A DNA stretch of 45,713 bases, taken from the NCBI GenBank assembly GCA_021463505.1, contig JAJTYR010000027.1, positions 1 to 45,713 on the forward strand. Direction: 5' to 3'. A program made the translations under genes and the position numbers. Below the pieces are notes generated by a model that was given only the letters and a program-made list of their open reading frames with translations, did not search any database and was not told where the DNA came from. Positions 11,485-19,755 of the stretch are shown one piece after another. The DNA comes from Burkholderiaceae bacterium (GTDB lineage: Bacteria; Pseudomonadota; Gammaproteobacteria; Burkholderiales; Burkholderiaceae_E). Numbering within the stretch: the first letter of the stretch is position 1; the number at the start of each line of letters is the position of its first letter.

Positions 11485-12492
11485 TCACTCTCCGGCCACG
11501 CGCAGCATGATCTTGCCGATGTGCCTCGACGACTCCATCAGTTCGTGCGCGCGCGCCGCGTCGGCCAGCTCGAACGTCTCGTGGATCACCGGGCGCACCT
11601 TGCCGGCGGCGAGCAGCGGCCAGACCTGCCCGCGCAACTGCGTGGCGATCTGCGCCTTGTCGGCCGCACTGCGCGGACGCAGCGTCGAGCCGGTCCAGGT
11701 GAGGCGCTTGACCATCAGCGGCGTGCAATCGACCTCGGCCTTCGGCCCGTTCAGGAACGCGATCTGCACCAGACGGCCCTCGACCGCGAGCGCCTTGAAG
11801 TTGCGCGCGATGTAGTCCCCGCCCACCATGTCGAGGATCAGGTCGACGCCACGCCGGCCGGTGAGCGCGGCGATGCGCTCGACGAAATCCTCGCGGCGGT
11901 AATCGATCGCCGCGCTGGCGCCGTGCCGCTCGCACACGGCGGCCTTCTCGGGGCCGCCCACCGTGGTGTAGACGGTGGCGCCGTGCGCGTGCGCCAGCTG
12001 GATCGCCGTCAGGCCAATGCCGGACGAGCCACCGTGCACGAGGAACGTCTCCCCGGCCGCGAGCCGACCGCGCTCGAACACGTTGGTCCAGACGGTGAAG
12101 AAATTCTCCGGCAGTGCGGCGGCCTCGAGCAGCGACAGGCCCTGCGGCACCGGCAGCGCCTGGCCGGCCGGTGCCACCGCGTATTGCGCGTAGCCGCCGC
12201 CGTTGGTCAGCGCGCAGACCGCGTCGCCGATCTTCGGTTCGCTGACGCCCTCGCCCAGCGCCACGACGTGCCCCGACACCTCGAGGCCGATCACCGGGGA
12301 GGCGCCGGGCGGCGGCGGATAGCGTCCCTGCCGCTGTGCGACGTCGGGACGATTGACGCCGGCCCAGGCCACGCGGATCAGCACTTCGCCGGCCGCGGGC
12401 GCGGGCACCGGCATGCGGCCGGCACGCAGGACCGACGGCGCGCCACCGGCGCCGTGATCGACGAATTCCATCATTGCCGGGATCTGAGTCAT
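11485..12492 (-). CDS. NAD(P)H:quinone oxidoreductase, zinc-independent MDR family
   Basis: 335 residues. Medium-chain dehydrogenase/reductase of the quinone oxidoreductase (PIG3/QOR) type, probably reducing quinones or enones with NADPH in the cytosol. N-terminal GroES-like domain with AGVNRPDVAQRQG and PGASPVIGLEVSGHV; Rossmann domain with HGGSSGIG around residue 150. It lacks the structural zinc cysteine cluster, as QOR-type members do. The ATG at 12492 (MTQIPAMM) is preferred over an upstream in-frame ATG at 12534; a second possible start lies at 12474. Divergent from the six-gene operon starting at 12555, 62 bases away. Substrate not determined. Confidence 0.85.
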   Translation of the reverse strand: MTQIPAMMEFVDHGAGGAPSVLRAGRMPVPAPAAGEVLIRVAWAGVNRPDVAQRQGRYPPPPGASPVIGLEVSGHVVALGEGVSEPKIGDAVCALTNGGGYAQYAVAPAGQALPVPQGLSLLEAAALPENFFTVWTNVFERGRLAAGETFLVHGGSSGIGLTAIQLAHAHGATVYTTVGGPEKAAVCERHGASAAIDYRREDFVERIAALTGRRGVDLILDMVGGDYIARNFKALAVEGRLVQIAFLNGPKAEVDCTPLMVKRLTWTGSTLRPRSAADKAQIATQLRGQVWPLLAAGKVRPVIHETFELADAARAHELMESSRHIGKIMLRVAGE

Positions 12493-12554
12493 CACCTGAT
12501 CCGGATGCTTGCACAGGCCGGCCGCGTCGCGCATAGTCGCGCGACCGGAGGCTC

Positions 12555-13370
12555 GTGACCGAGGAAGCAGAGGTGGCCACCATACACAATTCCGCCGGTG
12601 CGGACTACGCCTTCCTGGAAGGCGGGCGAGCCTTCTCGTCGGGCGTGATCGCGCTGCCCGGCTTCGAGATCGTGCGGGCGCGCTTCGCGCGCCTGTTGCC
12701 GATCGCCGAGGGCTTCGAGGCCATTGCCGCGCACCTGCGCGAACGCCACCGTCCGCTCACCGCATTGTGCGCGGCCGAGTTGCGCTCGACTGCGCCGGTC
12801 GGCCCCGCCGACTTCGGCGCGTTCAACGCCGGCTGGGTCGAAGTACTCGCACGCTGGGGCCTGTTTCGCAATGACCTGAATCCGGTGGCGCGCAGCAACG
12901 TCTGTCCGGTGCACGACGCACCGGCGCAGCCCGGCTTTCACGCGTTCAGCTACACGGTGCCCACCAGCACGGCACACGCCGGCTTCCTGACCACCTCGGA
13001 CCACGCGGCCGACGCGCCGGGGCCGCGCAGTTTCGTGATCGCCGGCTACGCCGACTGGGAGCCGGGCACGCCATTCCCGGAAGGCATCGTCGCGTACCGC
13101 GACACCTCGCCGGCCGGTCTGGCGCGCAAGGCGGCCTGCGTGCTCGACGGCCTGCAGCGCAACGCGGCCGCGCTCGGCGGCAACTGGGATGCGGTGACCG
13201 CGATCCAGGTCTACACCGCGCACGAGATCGGGGCGCTGGTGGCCGGCCAGTTCGTGCCGCGCGGCCTCGCGCGGCTCGGCATCGACTGGCACGTCTGCCG
13301 CCCGCCGCTGGACGGCCTCGAATTCGAGATCGACGTGCGCTGCGTGCGTCGTGAGCTGGTCATCGATTGA
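12555..13370 (+). CDS. Rid-like protein, possibly CnbZ / chorismatase type
   Basis: 271 residues. The C-terminal third (about residues 170-268) reads as a Rid/YjgF-like domain: WDAVTAIQVYTAHEI, then FVPRGLARLGIDWHVCRPPLDGLEFEIDVR in shape. The N-terminal part may be a second, diverged copy, as in two-domain relatives such as chorismatases or the 2-amino-5-chloromuconate deaminase CnbZ. Which of these it resembles most cannot be decided by reading. GTG at 12555 follows GGAG at 12547-12550; a second GTG at 12573 is possible. First gene of the operon, 19 bases before the thiamine-diphosphate enzyme, so it probably acts on an imine, enamine or enol intermediate of the same pathway (inference). 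Confidence 0.5.
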   Translation: MTEEAEVATIHNSAGADYAFLEGGRAFSSGVIALPGFEIVRARFARLLPIAEGFEAIAAHLRERHRPLTALCAAELRSTAPVGPADFGAFNAGWVEVLARWGLFRNDLNPVARSNVCPVHDAPAQPGFHAFSYTVPTSTAHAGFLTTSDHAADAPGPRSFVIAGYADWEPGTPFPEGIVAYRDTSPAGLARKAACVLDGLQRNAAALGGNWDAVTAIQVYTAHEIGALVAGQFVPRGLARLGIDWHVCRPPLDGLEFEIDVRCVRRELVID

Positions 13371-13389
13371 GCGCACACGGGGAGAACCG

Positions 13390-15147
13390 ATGGCGGACAT
13401 CAGCGGCGGCGAACTGATCGCGCGCATGCTCCGGATCGAAGGCGTCGAGAAGGTCTTCGGCATCATCGACGGCACGTACTTCGGTTTCTACTCGGCGCTG
13501 CACCGGCTGGGCATCGAGATCGTCACCCCGCGCCACGAGACCAGCGCCGCGCACATGGCCGGTGCCTATGCGCGGCTCACCGGCAGGCTGGGCGTGTGCA
13601 TGGCCAGCAACGGCCCCGGCGTCGCCAACCTGCTGCCCGGCCTGGTGGTGGAACAGGCCGAAGGCAACCGGGTGCTCGCGATCACCAGCGCGCGGCGCAT
13701 CGGCATCGCCGGCGCCGAGCGGCCCGGCGCCTACCAGAACTTCGACCAGACCGGCGTGATCGCACGCCTGGCGAAGTCGAGCGTTGCGGTGCCTGCATTC
13801 GAGCGCATCGGCGAGCTCGTGCGCAGGGCGCTGCGCCGCAGCTGGGAAGGCCGCCCGGGCGTGGTCCACGTCGACGTGCCCGAGAGCATCATGAACGGCA
13901 AGTTCAAGGACGCCGGCGCGCCGCTGCAGCCGCCGCAGCGCTACCGCCGCGCCGACCCGCTGGTGCCCGCGGCTGCGCAGGTCGCCAGCGCGGCACAGTG
14001 GCTGGCGCAGGCGCAGGCGCCGGCGGTGCACGCAGGCAGCGGAGTCGTCCACGCGGGTGCCTGCGATGCGCTGCGCCGTGTGGCCGAAGCGCTGCAGGCG
14101 CCGGTCACGACCAGCTGGGCGGCCCGTGGCGTGCTGCCCGAGACCTCGCCGCTGGCGCTTCCGATGGTGCACATCGAGTTGAACCACCGCGTGCGCAACG
14201 AAGCCGACACGATGCTGATCGTGGGTTCGCGCGTCGGCGAAACCGACTGGTGGGGCAAGCCGCCGTACTGGCGCGACGCGGCCGCGCAGAAGACGATCCA
14301 GGTCGACATCGACGGCGAGGCGCTCGGCATGAACCGGCCGGTCGACCTGGCGATCGTCGCCGACGCGCACTCGTTCCTCGAACAGCTGGCCGACGAACTC
14401 GAACGCCGCCGCGACGAGATCCGGCTCGACGAGCGCCGCGCGCGCATGGAGCGCTACGCCAGGGCGATGCGCGAAGACCGCGCGCGCTGGGACAAGGCGC
14501 TCGCCGACGCCTCGGTGCCGATGAATCCGGCACACGTGGCCCATGCCTGCCGCGAGGTGTTTCCCGACGACACCGTGCTGGTGGCCGATGGCGGCAACGC
14601 GGCGGTCTGGACGATGTTTCATTGGCAGGTCAGGCAGCCGAACACGCTGCTGTCCACCTTCAAGTTCGGCATGCTGGGCGCGGGCGTGGCGCAGGCGCTC
14701 GGGGCCGCGGCCGCGCGCCCCGGGCGCCCGGTGTGCTGCATCATCGGCGACGGCGCGATGGGCTTTCATCCACAGGAGATCGAGACGGCGGTGCGCAACC
14801 GACTGCCGGTGATCTACCTGGTGCTGTGCGACCGGCAGTGGGGCATGGTCAAGATGAACCAGCAGTTCATGCTCAAGCCGCTGAAGACGATGCTCGTGAA
14901 GTCGCTCGGCCCCGAAGAGACCATCAAGGCCGACCTCGGCGAAATCGAGTTCGACCGTCTCGCGCAGGCGATGGGCGCGCACGGCGAGCGCGTTGCCGAC
15001 CCGCGCGAACTGCGCCCGTCGCTCGGGCGCGCGATCGCATCCGGCACCTGCGCGGTCATCCACGTCGACGTCGACCCGGTGCGGCACATGTGGGCCCCGG
15101 GCCTGATCCACTTCAAGAAGATGCACGAAGAACCCCGGGGCCGCTGA
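13390..15147 (+). CDS. Thiamine diphosphate-dependent enzyme, acetolactate synthase-like
   Basis: 585 residues with the three-domain layout of the acetolactate synthase / oxalyl-CoA decarboxylase / benzaldehyde lyase superfamily: Pyr domain (about 1-180), central domain (about 195-350) and PP domain (about 375-560). The cofactor-activating glutamate is E50 in PRHETSAAHMAGAYAR. The diphosphate/metal motif starts GDGAMGFHPQE, but its distal end reads LCDRQWG where most relatives have an Asn-Asn pair, so the usual metal-ligand Asn is Asp here. ATG 13390 follows GGAGAACCG. Probable reaction: C-C bond cleavage or ligation of a 2-oxo acid or acyl-CoA; substrate unknown. Second gene of the six-gene operon. 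Confidence 0.8.
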   Translation: MADISGGELIARMLRIEGVEKVFGIIDGTYFGFYSALHRLGIEIVTPRHETSAAHMAGAYARLTGRLGVCMASNGPGVANLLPGLVVEQAEGNRVLAITSARRIGIAGAERPGAYQNFDQTGVIARLAKSSVAVPAFERIGELVRRALRRSWEGRPGVVHVDVPESIMNGKFKDAGAPLQPPQRYRRADPLVPAAAQVASAAQWLAQAQAPAVHAGSGVVHAGACDALRRVAEALQAPVTTSWAARGVLPETSPLALPMVHIELNHRVRNEADTMLIVGSRVGETDWWGKPPYWRDAAAQKTIQVDIDGEALGMNRPVDLAIVADAHSFLEQLADELERRRDEIRLDERRARMERYARAMREDRARWDKALADASVPMNPAHVAHACREVFPDDTVLVADGGNAAVWTMFHWQVRQPNTLLSTFKFGMLGAGVAQALGAAAARPGRPVCCIIGDGAMGFHPQEIETAVRNRLPVIYLVLCDRQWGMVKMNQQFMLKPLKTMLVKSLGPEETIKADLGEIEFDRLAQAMGAHGERVADPRELRPSLGRAIASGTCAVIHVDVDPVRHMWAPGLIHFKKMHEEPRGR

Positions 15148-15157
15148 GCCGCGCTCG

Positions 15158-16069
15158 ATGAGCGAAATCGATCTCGTCCGCCTGAACTTCAGCCCGCAGT
15201 CGCTCGCGGTTCTCAACGGTATCCTCGCGCTGGTGCTGTTCGGCGTGGCGCTCGACATGAAGGTGTCCGACTTCAGGGCAGTTGCGGCTGCCCCGCGCGC
15301 AACCCTGATCGGCATGCTGGGACAGTTCCTGCTGCTGCCGGCGGTGGGCTGGGCGATCGGCATGGTGCTGAAACCGGCCCCGAGCATTGCGCTCGGGCTG
15401 ATCCTCGTGGCCGCGTGCCCCGGGGGGAACATCTCGAATTTCCTGACCCACTTCGCGCGCGGCAACACCGCGCTGTCGATCACGATGACCTCGATCTCGA
15501 CGGTCGCGTCGCTGCTGTTCACGCCGTTCAACCTGGCGTTCTGGGGAAGTCTCAATCCGGACACCGCGCGCATCCTCACCGACGTGGCCCTGAATCCGCT
15601 CGACGTGCTGGTCACGATCGTTTTCCTGCTCGGCATCCCCGCGGCGCTGGGCATGAGCGTGGCGCACTGGTTCCCGGCCGTGGCCGGGCGCGCCCACCGG
15701 CCGGCGAAGATCCTCTCGCTGCTGTTCTTCGGCGTCTTCGTGATCGGAGCGCTCGCCGGCAACTGGACGTACTTCATCGACTACGTCGGACGCGTGGTGC
15801 TCGTGGTGTTCCTGATGAACGCACTCGGCCTGCTGGGTGGCTACTGGAGCGGGCGCCTCGCCGGCCTGCCGGAAGCCGATTGCCGCGCCACCGCGATCGA
15901 GGTCGGCATCCAGAACTCGGGCTTCGGGCTGATCCTCGTCTTCAACTTCTTCGGCGGCATGGGCGGCATGGCGATCGTCGCAGCCTGGTGGGGCATCTGG
16001 CACATCCTGAGCGGCCTGGCGCTCGCGACCTGGTGGCGCCGCCGCTCGCCGCGCGTGTTCGCCGCGTGA
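15158..16069 (+). CDS. SBF / bile acid:sodium symporter family transporter
   Basis: 303 residues, about nine to ten hydrophobic segments, matching the SBF (BASS) family of secondary transporters of organic anions. Family signatures are ACPGGNISNFLTHFARGN near residue 85-105 and EVGIQNSGFGLILVF near 248, corresponding to the two crossover regions that hold the sodium sites. ATG at 15158, 10 bases after the thiamine-diphosphate enzyme. Bacterial members carry bile acids, pantoate or keto acids, so the likely role here is uptake or export of the organic acid handled by the operon (inference). Confidence 0.85.
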   Translation: MSEIDLVRLNFSPQSLAVLNGILALVLFGVALDMKVSDFRAVAAAPRATLIGMLGQFLLLPAVGWAIGMVLKPAPSIALGLILVAACPGGNISNFLTHFARGNTALSITMTSISTVASLLFTPFNLAFWGSLNPDTARILTDVALNPLDVLVTIVFLLGIPAALGMSVAHWFPAVAGRAHRPAKILSLLFFGVFVIGALAGNWTYFIDYVGRVVLVVFLMNALGLLGGYWSGRLAGLPEADCRATAIEVGIQNSGFGLILVFNFFGGMGGMAIVAAWWGIWHILSGLALATWWRRRSPRVFAA

Positions 16070-16110
16070 GCGCCGACCCGCGAGCGGACACCGCCGGCGC
16101 GCACGCACCG

Positions 16111-17058
16111 ATGAGCACCGGCGTCTTCGTGACGGGCGCCGGCGGCTACCTGGGCCGCCAGCTGGTGGCTGCGCTCGCCGCGGCCAGTGTCGAGGTGCTC
16201 GCAGCCGACGTGCGCGAATGCCCGCCCGCACGGCGCCTGCACGGGGTTCGCTACCTGGTCGCCGACGTGCGCGCACCCGGGCTCGCGCAGGCGATGCACG
16301 GCTGCGACACGGTGGTCCATCTCGCCTCGATCGTCACGCCGGGTCCCGGCAGCACCCGCGAACACGAGTATTCGGTCGACGTGCTCGGCACGCGCAACGT
16401 GCTCGACGCCTGCCTGACCGCCGGTGTCCAGCGCATCGTCGTCAGCTCGAGCGGCGCGGCCTACGGCTACCACGGCGACAATCCGGCGTGGATCACCGAA
16501 GACCAGCCGCTGCGCGGCAACGACGCGTTCGCCTATGCGCGCCACAAGCGCCTGGTCGAGGAAATGCTCGCCCGTTACCGTGTGGAGCATCCGGCGCTGG
16601 GCCAGGTGGTGTTTCGCATCGGCACGATCCTCGGCGAGACGACTCGCAACCAGATCACCGACCTGTTCGAAAAACCGTTGCTGATCGCCATTCGCGGTTC
16701 GGACAGCCCGTTCGTGTTCGTCTGGGACCAGGACGTGGTCGGCGCGATCCTGCACGCACTCGGCAGCGATCGCAACGGCGTCTACAACCTCGCCGGCGAC
16801 GGTGCGCTCACCGTGCGCGAGATTGCCGATCGTCTGGGCAAGCGCTGCCTCGTGCTGCCCGCCTGGCTGCTGCGGGCCGCGCTCGCGCTGCTCAAAGCGC
16901 TCGGACTCACGCAATACGGGCCCGAACAGGTGGACTTCCTGCGCTACCGCCCGGTGCTCGACAACACGCGGCTGGTGCGCGAATTCGGCTACACGCCGCG
17001 CCTGAGCTCGGAGCAGGTCTTCGAACTGTGGCTGCGCACGCGCCGGTCGGCAACGTGA
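16111..17058 (+). CDS. NAD-dependent epimerase/dehydratase family protein
   Basis: 315 residues, extended SDR fold. NAD-binding TGAGGYLG at residues 6-13, adenine-ring DV after about residue 55, active-site serine region VVSSSGAAYG, and the YARHK (YxxxK) catalytic pair near residue 148. The C-terminal half with YNLAGDGALTVREIADRLG is the substrate domain of epimerase/reductase members. ATG 16111 puts the dinucleotide motif at the very N terminus; an in-frame GTG at 16066 overlaps the upstream stop (GTGA) and could start a form 15 residues longer. Substrate unknown; fourth gene of the operon. Confidence 0.85.
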   Translation: MSTGVFVTGAGGYLGRQLVAALAAASVEVLAADVRECPPARRLHGVRYLVADVRAPGLAQAMHGCDTVVHLASIVTPGPGSTREHEYSVDVLGTRNVLDACLTAGVQRIVVSSSGAAYGYHGDNPAWITEDQPLRGNDAFAYARHKRLVEEMLARYRVEHPALGQVVFRIGTILGETTRNQITDLFEKPLLIAIRGSDSPFVFVWDQDVVGAILHALGSDRNGVYNLAGDGALTVREIADRLGKRCLVLPAWLLRAALALLKALGLTQYGPEQVDFLRYRPVLDNTRLVREFGYTPRLSSEQVFELWLRTRRSAT

Positions 17059-17077
17059 GGCAAGCGCAAGCGCCCCG

Positions 17078-17884
17078 ATGAGCCTGCGCGAGTTCGCCGG
17101 CGCCACGGTCGTCGTCAGCGGCGCGGCCGCCGGGCTCGGGCGCGCGCTGTGCGAGCGCTTCGGGCGCGCGGGCGCACGCATCGTCGCGCTCGACCTCGAC
17201 GCGGCTGCCCTCGAACACAGCGTGGCGCGGCTGCACGCCGCCGGCATCGCCGCTACCGCGCACGCCTGCGACGTCGCCGACGAAACGGCCTGCCGGCAGG
17301 CGATCGAAGACGGTGCTGCCGGGTCCGGCGGCATCGACCTGCTGGTCTGCAACGCCGGCATCTCGCATCACGGCGCGTTCGCGCACACGCGACCCGCGGT
17401 CATCCGCCGGGTGATGGCGGTCAACTTCCTGGGCGCGATGCACTGCACGCACGCGGCGCTGCCGGCATTGCTCGCCCGGCGCGGGATGATCGTGGCGATC
17501 TCGAGTGTCGCCGGCTTCGCGCCGCTCGTCGGGCGCACCGGCTATGCGGCCAGCAAGCATGCGCTGCACGGCTTCTTCGACAGCCTGCGCAGCGAGCTCG
17601 CCGCCAGCGGCGTGCACGTGATGCTCGTCTGCCCGTCGTTCATCGCCACCGACATCGACCGCCACGCGCTGGACCCCGAAGGCAGGCCGTTTCGTGGCAC
17701 CAAGGCGGTCGTCGGCAAGCCCGCGGCGCCCGAACGGATCGCCGATCTCGTCTACGAGGGGGCGCGCCGCGAGCAACGGCTGCTGCTGCCGGGCACCACC
17801 GCGCGGCTCGCCTGGTGGCTGTCACGGCTGACACCGGCCGGCTATGCGCGCATCATGGCGGCCCGCGTGCGCCGAGCCGCCTGA
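17078..17884 (+). CDS. Short-chain dehydrogenase/reductase
   Basis: 268 residues, classical SDR. Cofactor motif SGAAAGLG at about residues 14-21, D of LDLDA near 40 suggesting NAD preference, NAG at about 92, catalytic Ser in AISSVAGF and YAASK as the Tyr/Lys pair. The C terminus is hydrophobic with basic residues (LAWWLSRLTPAGYARIMAARVRR), perhaps associating with the membrane. ATG 17078 lies 19 bases after the epimerase. Probably oxidises or reduces a hydroxyl/keto group in the same pathway; substrate cannot be read from sequence. Confidence 0.88.
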   Translation: MSLREFAGATVVVSGAAAGLGRALCERFGRAGARIVALDLDAAALEHSVARLHAAGIAATAHACDVADETACRQAIEDGAAGSGGIDLLVCNAGISHHGAFAHTRPAVIRRVMAVNFLGAMHCTHAALPALLARRGMIVAISSVAGFAPLVGRTGYAASKHALHGFFDSLRSELAASGVHVMLVCPSFIATDIDRHALDPEGRPFRGTKAVVGKPAAPERIADLVYEGARREQRLLLPGTTARLAWWLSRLTPAGYARIMAARVRRAA

Positions 17885-17886
17885 CC

Positions 17887-18759
17887 ATGAACCACCGATC
17901 GACGATCGCTGCCGGACTGATCGCGCTGCTCGAAGACGCGGCAGCGGCGGCGCCGCTGCCGCGCGTGCGCGCACTGCACCTGCCGCGGCCCGAGACGCTG
18001 GACACCCGGCGCGGCGAGTTCTGCGCGCTCGAGCTCGAAGACGGCACGCTGGGCCTTGCGTTCGTGCTGCTCGGCGACACCTGGGCGCAGCTGGGAGCAC
18101 GCCAGGTGCACGCCGGACTGGCCGGCGCCGACACGCTGCAGCTCGCGCGCGGCTACGCGCACGACAACGCGCTCGAACGCACGCTCGGCATGGCGGCGAT
18201 CAATGCCTCGAGCCGTTGCGTGTTCGATCGCATCGGCTACGTCGCGCCGGCCAGCGCCGATTCGATCGGCGAACTCGATCCGCGCGCCGGCGACCACGTG
18301 GGCATGGTGGGCCTGTTCGGACCGCTGCTCGGGCGCTGCACCGCAGCCGGCGCGCGCGTCACCGTGATCGAGTTGCGCGAAGACCTGGTCGGCGAGCACG
18401 ACGGCTACCGCGTCACGCTCGACGCCTCCGAACTGGCCGCGTGCAACAAGGTGCTGTGCACCAGCTCGGTCCTGCTGAACGGCACCGCCGACTCGATCCT
18501 CGGGCACTGCAGCCGCGCCACGCACCTGGCGATGATCGGCCCCGGCGCGGGCTGCCTGCCCGACCCGCTGTTCGGGCACGGCGTCACGCTGTTCGGCGGC
18601 AGCTGGATCACCGATGCACGGGCGGTGGTGGAGGCGCTGCGCGCCGGCGAGTCGTGGAGCGCGCACGCGCGCAAATACGCGATCCGGCGCGACGAGTACC
18701 CGGGCCTTGCCAGCCTGGCCGCCGCTGCCGGAGTCGCGCTGCCGACCGATCGCCCTTGA
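17887..18759 (+). CDS. DUF4213/DUF364 domain protein (putative metal-chelation Rossmann fold)
   Basis: 290 residues. N-terminal DUF4213-like part with NALERTLGMAAINASSR at about 97-113, C-terminal DUF364 Rossmann-like part with DHVGMVGLFGP, CTSSVLLNGT and LFGHGVTLFGGSWITD. The family has been proposed to chelate heavy metals or metal-containing cofactors, but no reaction is established. ATG at 17887 is two bases after the SDR stop, so it belongs to the same transcript. Last gene of the six-gene operon; an intrinsic terminator follows at 18936-18970. Confidence 0.7.
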   Translation: MNHRSTIAAGLIALLEDAAAAAPLPRVRALHLPRPETLDTRRGEFCALELEDGTLGLAFVLLGDTWAQLGARQVHAGLAGADTLQLARGYAHDNALERTLGMAAINASSRCVFDRIGYVAPASADSIGELDPRAGDHVGMVGLFGPLLGRCTAAGARVTVIELREDLVGEHDGYRVTLDASELAACNKVLCTSSVLLNGTADSILGHCSRATHLAMIGPGAGCLPDPLFGHGVTLFGGSWITDARAVVEALRAGESWSAHARKYAIRRDEYPGLASLAAAAGVALPTDRP

Positions 18760-18935
18760 CCGGACGCCGCCGCTCGGGCTAGCCTTGCATCGGCAGGGCA
18801 TCGACGCGCAGACAGCGCACCGATGCCGTCGGCTCCGACGGCGGGCCGGTCGCAGAAGCGCCAGGCATCGAAGCGATGTACAGCGCACCCCGGACCGACG
18901 CGCCCGAGGAAGGGCAGCCGCCACTCGCGGCTCAT

Positions 18936-18970
18936 GGGGCGCGGCAACACACCCGCGCCCCTTTTCTTTT
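18936..18970 (+). terminator. Intrinsic (Rho-independent) terminator
   Basis: A perfect 9-base stem GGGGCGCGG (18936-18944) pairs with CCGCGCCCC (18953-18961) around the 8-base loop CAACACAC. It is followed at once by TTTTCTTTT (18962-18970). This is the clearest intrinsic terminator in the window and ends the operon that finishes at 18759. It lies only 27 bases before the assigned start of the uracil-DNA glycosylase gene, so that gene needs a promoter in the remaining spacer, readthrough, or a different start. The rest of the 18760-18997 gap shows no coding signal. Confidence 0.88.
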
Positions 18971-18997
18971 CCCGATTGCTGCTTCCTGTCCCCCGAA

Positions 18998-19723
18998 GTG
19001 TCCGCTGCCGCCCTGATCCACGCCGCACGCGAGTTGTCACGCGCGGTTTCGCCGCTGCGCTTCGCTGCACCGGTCGCACACGTCTACAACCCGCTCGACT
19101 ATGCCTGGGCACCGCACCAGGCGTGGCTGCGCCGCTATGGTGGCGGGCGCAAGCGCGTGGTGTTCGTCGGCATGAACCCGGGTCCGTTCGGGATGATGCA
19201 GACGGGTGTGCCGTTCGGCGAAGTCGCCGCGGTGCGCGACTGGATGGGCCTGCAGGCGCCGGTGCGGCGCCCGCCCGCCGAACACCCCCGGCGCCCGATC
19301 GAAGGATTCGGGTGCCGGCGCTCCGAGGTCAGCGGCAGGCGCGTGTGGGGCTGGGCGGCCGCGCGTTTCGGCACTGCCGAGGCGTTCTTCGGGCACTGCT
19401 TCGTGGTGAACTACTGTCCACTGGTGTTTCTCGAAGCGAGCGGGCGCAACTTCACGCCCGGGAAGCTGCCGGCCGCCGAGTTGCGGCCCCTGCAGGATGC
19501 CTGCGACGCGCACCTGCGCGCGGCGATCGCCACCCTGCGCCCCGAATGGGCGATCGGCATCGGTGCCTGGGCGACCCGGCGCATCGAGGCCGCGCTCGGT
19601 GACGCCGGCGGGGTGCACATCGACCAGATCCTGCACCCGAGTCCGGCCAGCCCGCTGGCCAATCGCGGCTGGGCGCTGCAGGTCGATGCGCGGCTCGACG
19701 CGCTCGGCGTGTTCGCGAATTGA
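18998..19723 (+). CDS. SMUG1-type single-strand-selective uracil-DNA glycosylase
   Basis: 241 residues. Removes uracil (and related bases) from DNA; SMUG1 branch of the uracil-DNA glycosylase superfamily. Motif 1 is GMNPGPFGMMQTGVPFGE with catalytic Asn60, and motif 2 is HPSPASPLANRGW with His213; both closely resemble vertebrate SMUG1. FVVNYCPLVFLE in the middle is also typical of the family. The GTG at 18998 is the best start: it gives a normal length, and no ATG lies in frame between the terminator and the first conserved residues. Its stop is followed after 32 bases by liuR, and a LiuR-like half-conserved palindrome overlaps that stop. Confidence 0.88.
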   Translation: MSAAALIHAARELSRAVSPLRFAAPVAHVYNPLDYAWAPHQAWLRRYGGGRKRVVFVGMNPGPFGMMQTGVPFGEVAAVRDWMGLQAPVRRPPAEHPRRPIEGFGCRRSEVSGRRVWGWAAARFGTAEAFFGHCFVVNYCPLVFLEASGRNFTPGKLPAAELRPLQDACDAHLRAAIATLRPEWAIGIGAWATRRIEAALGDAGGVHIDQILHPSPASPLANRGWALQVDARLDALGVFAN

Positions 19724-19735
19724 CGTTGGCGGAAA
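19720..19735. promoter_or_regulatory. Degenerate LiuR-type operator before liuR
   Basis: TTGACGTTGGCGGAAA matches the strong box at 20180-20195 at 13 of 16 positions and lies 20 bases before the liuR ATG, overlapping the stop codon of the glycosylase gene. Position suits autoregulation. The right half is weak, and part of the sequence is constrained by the upstream coding end, so chance resemblance is possible. Confidence 0.4.
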
Positions 19736-19755
19736 CCGTGTCCGATCATCCGGGG

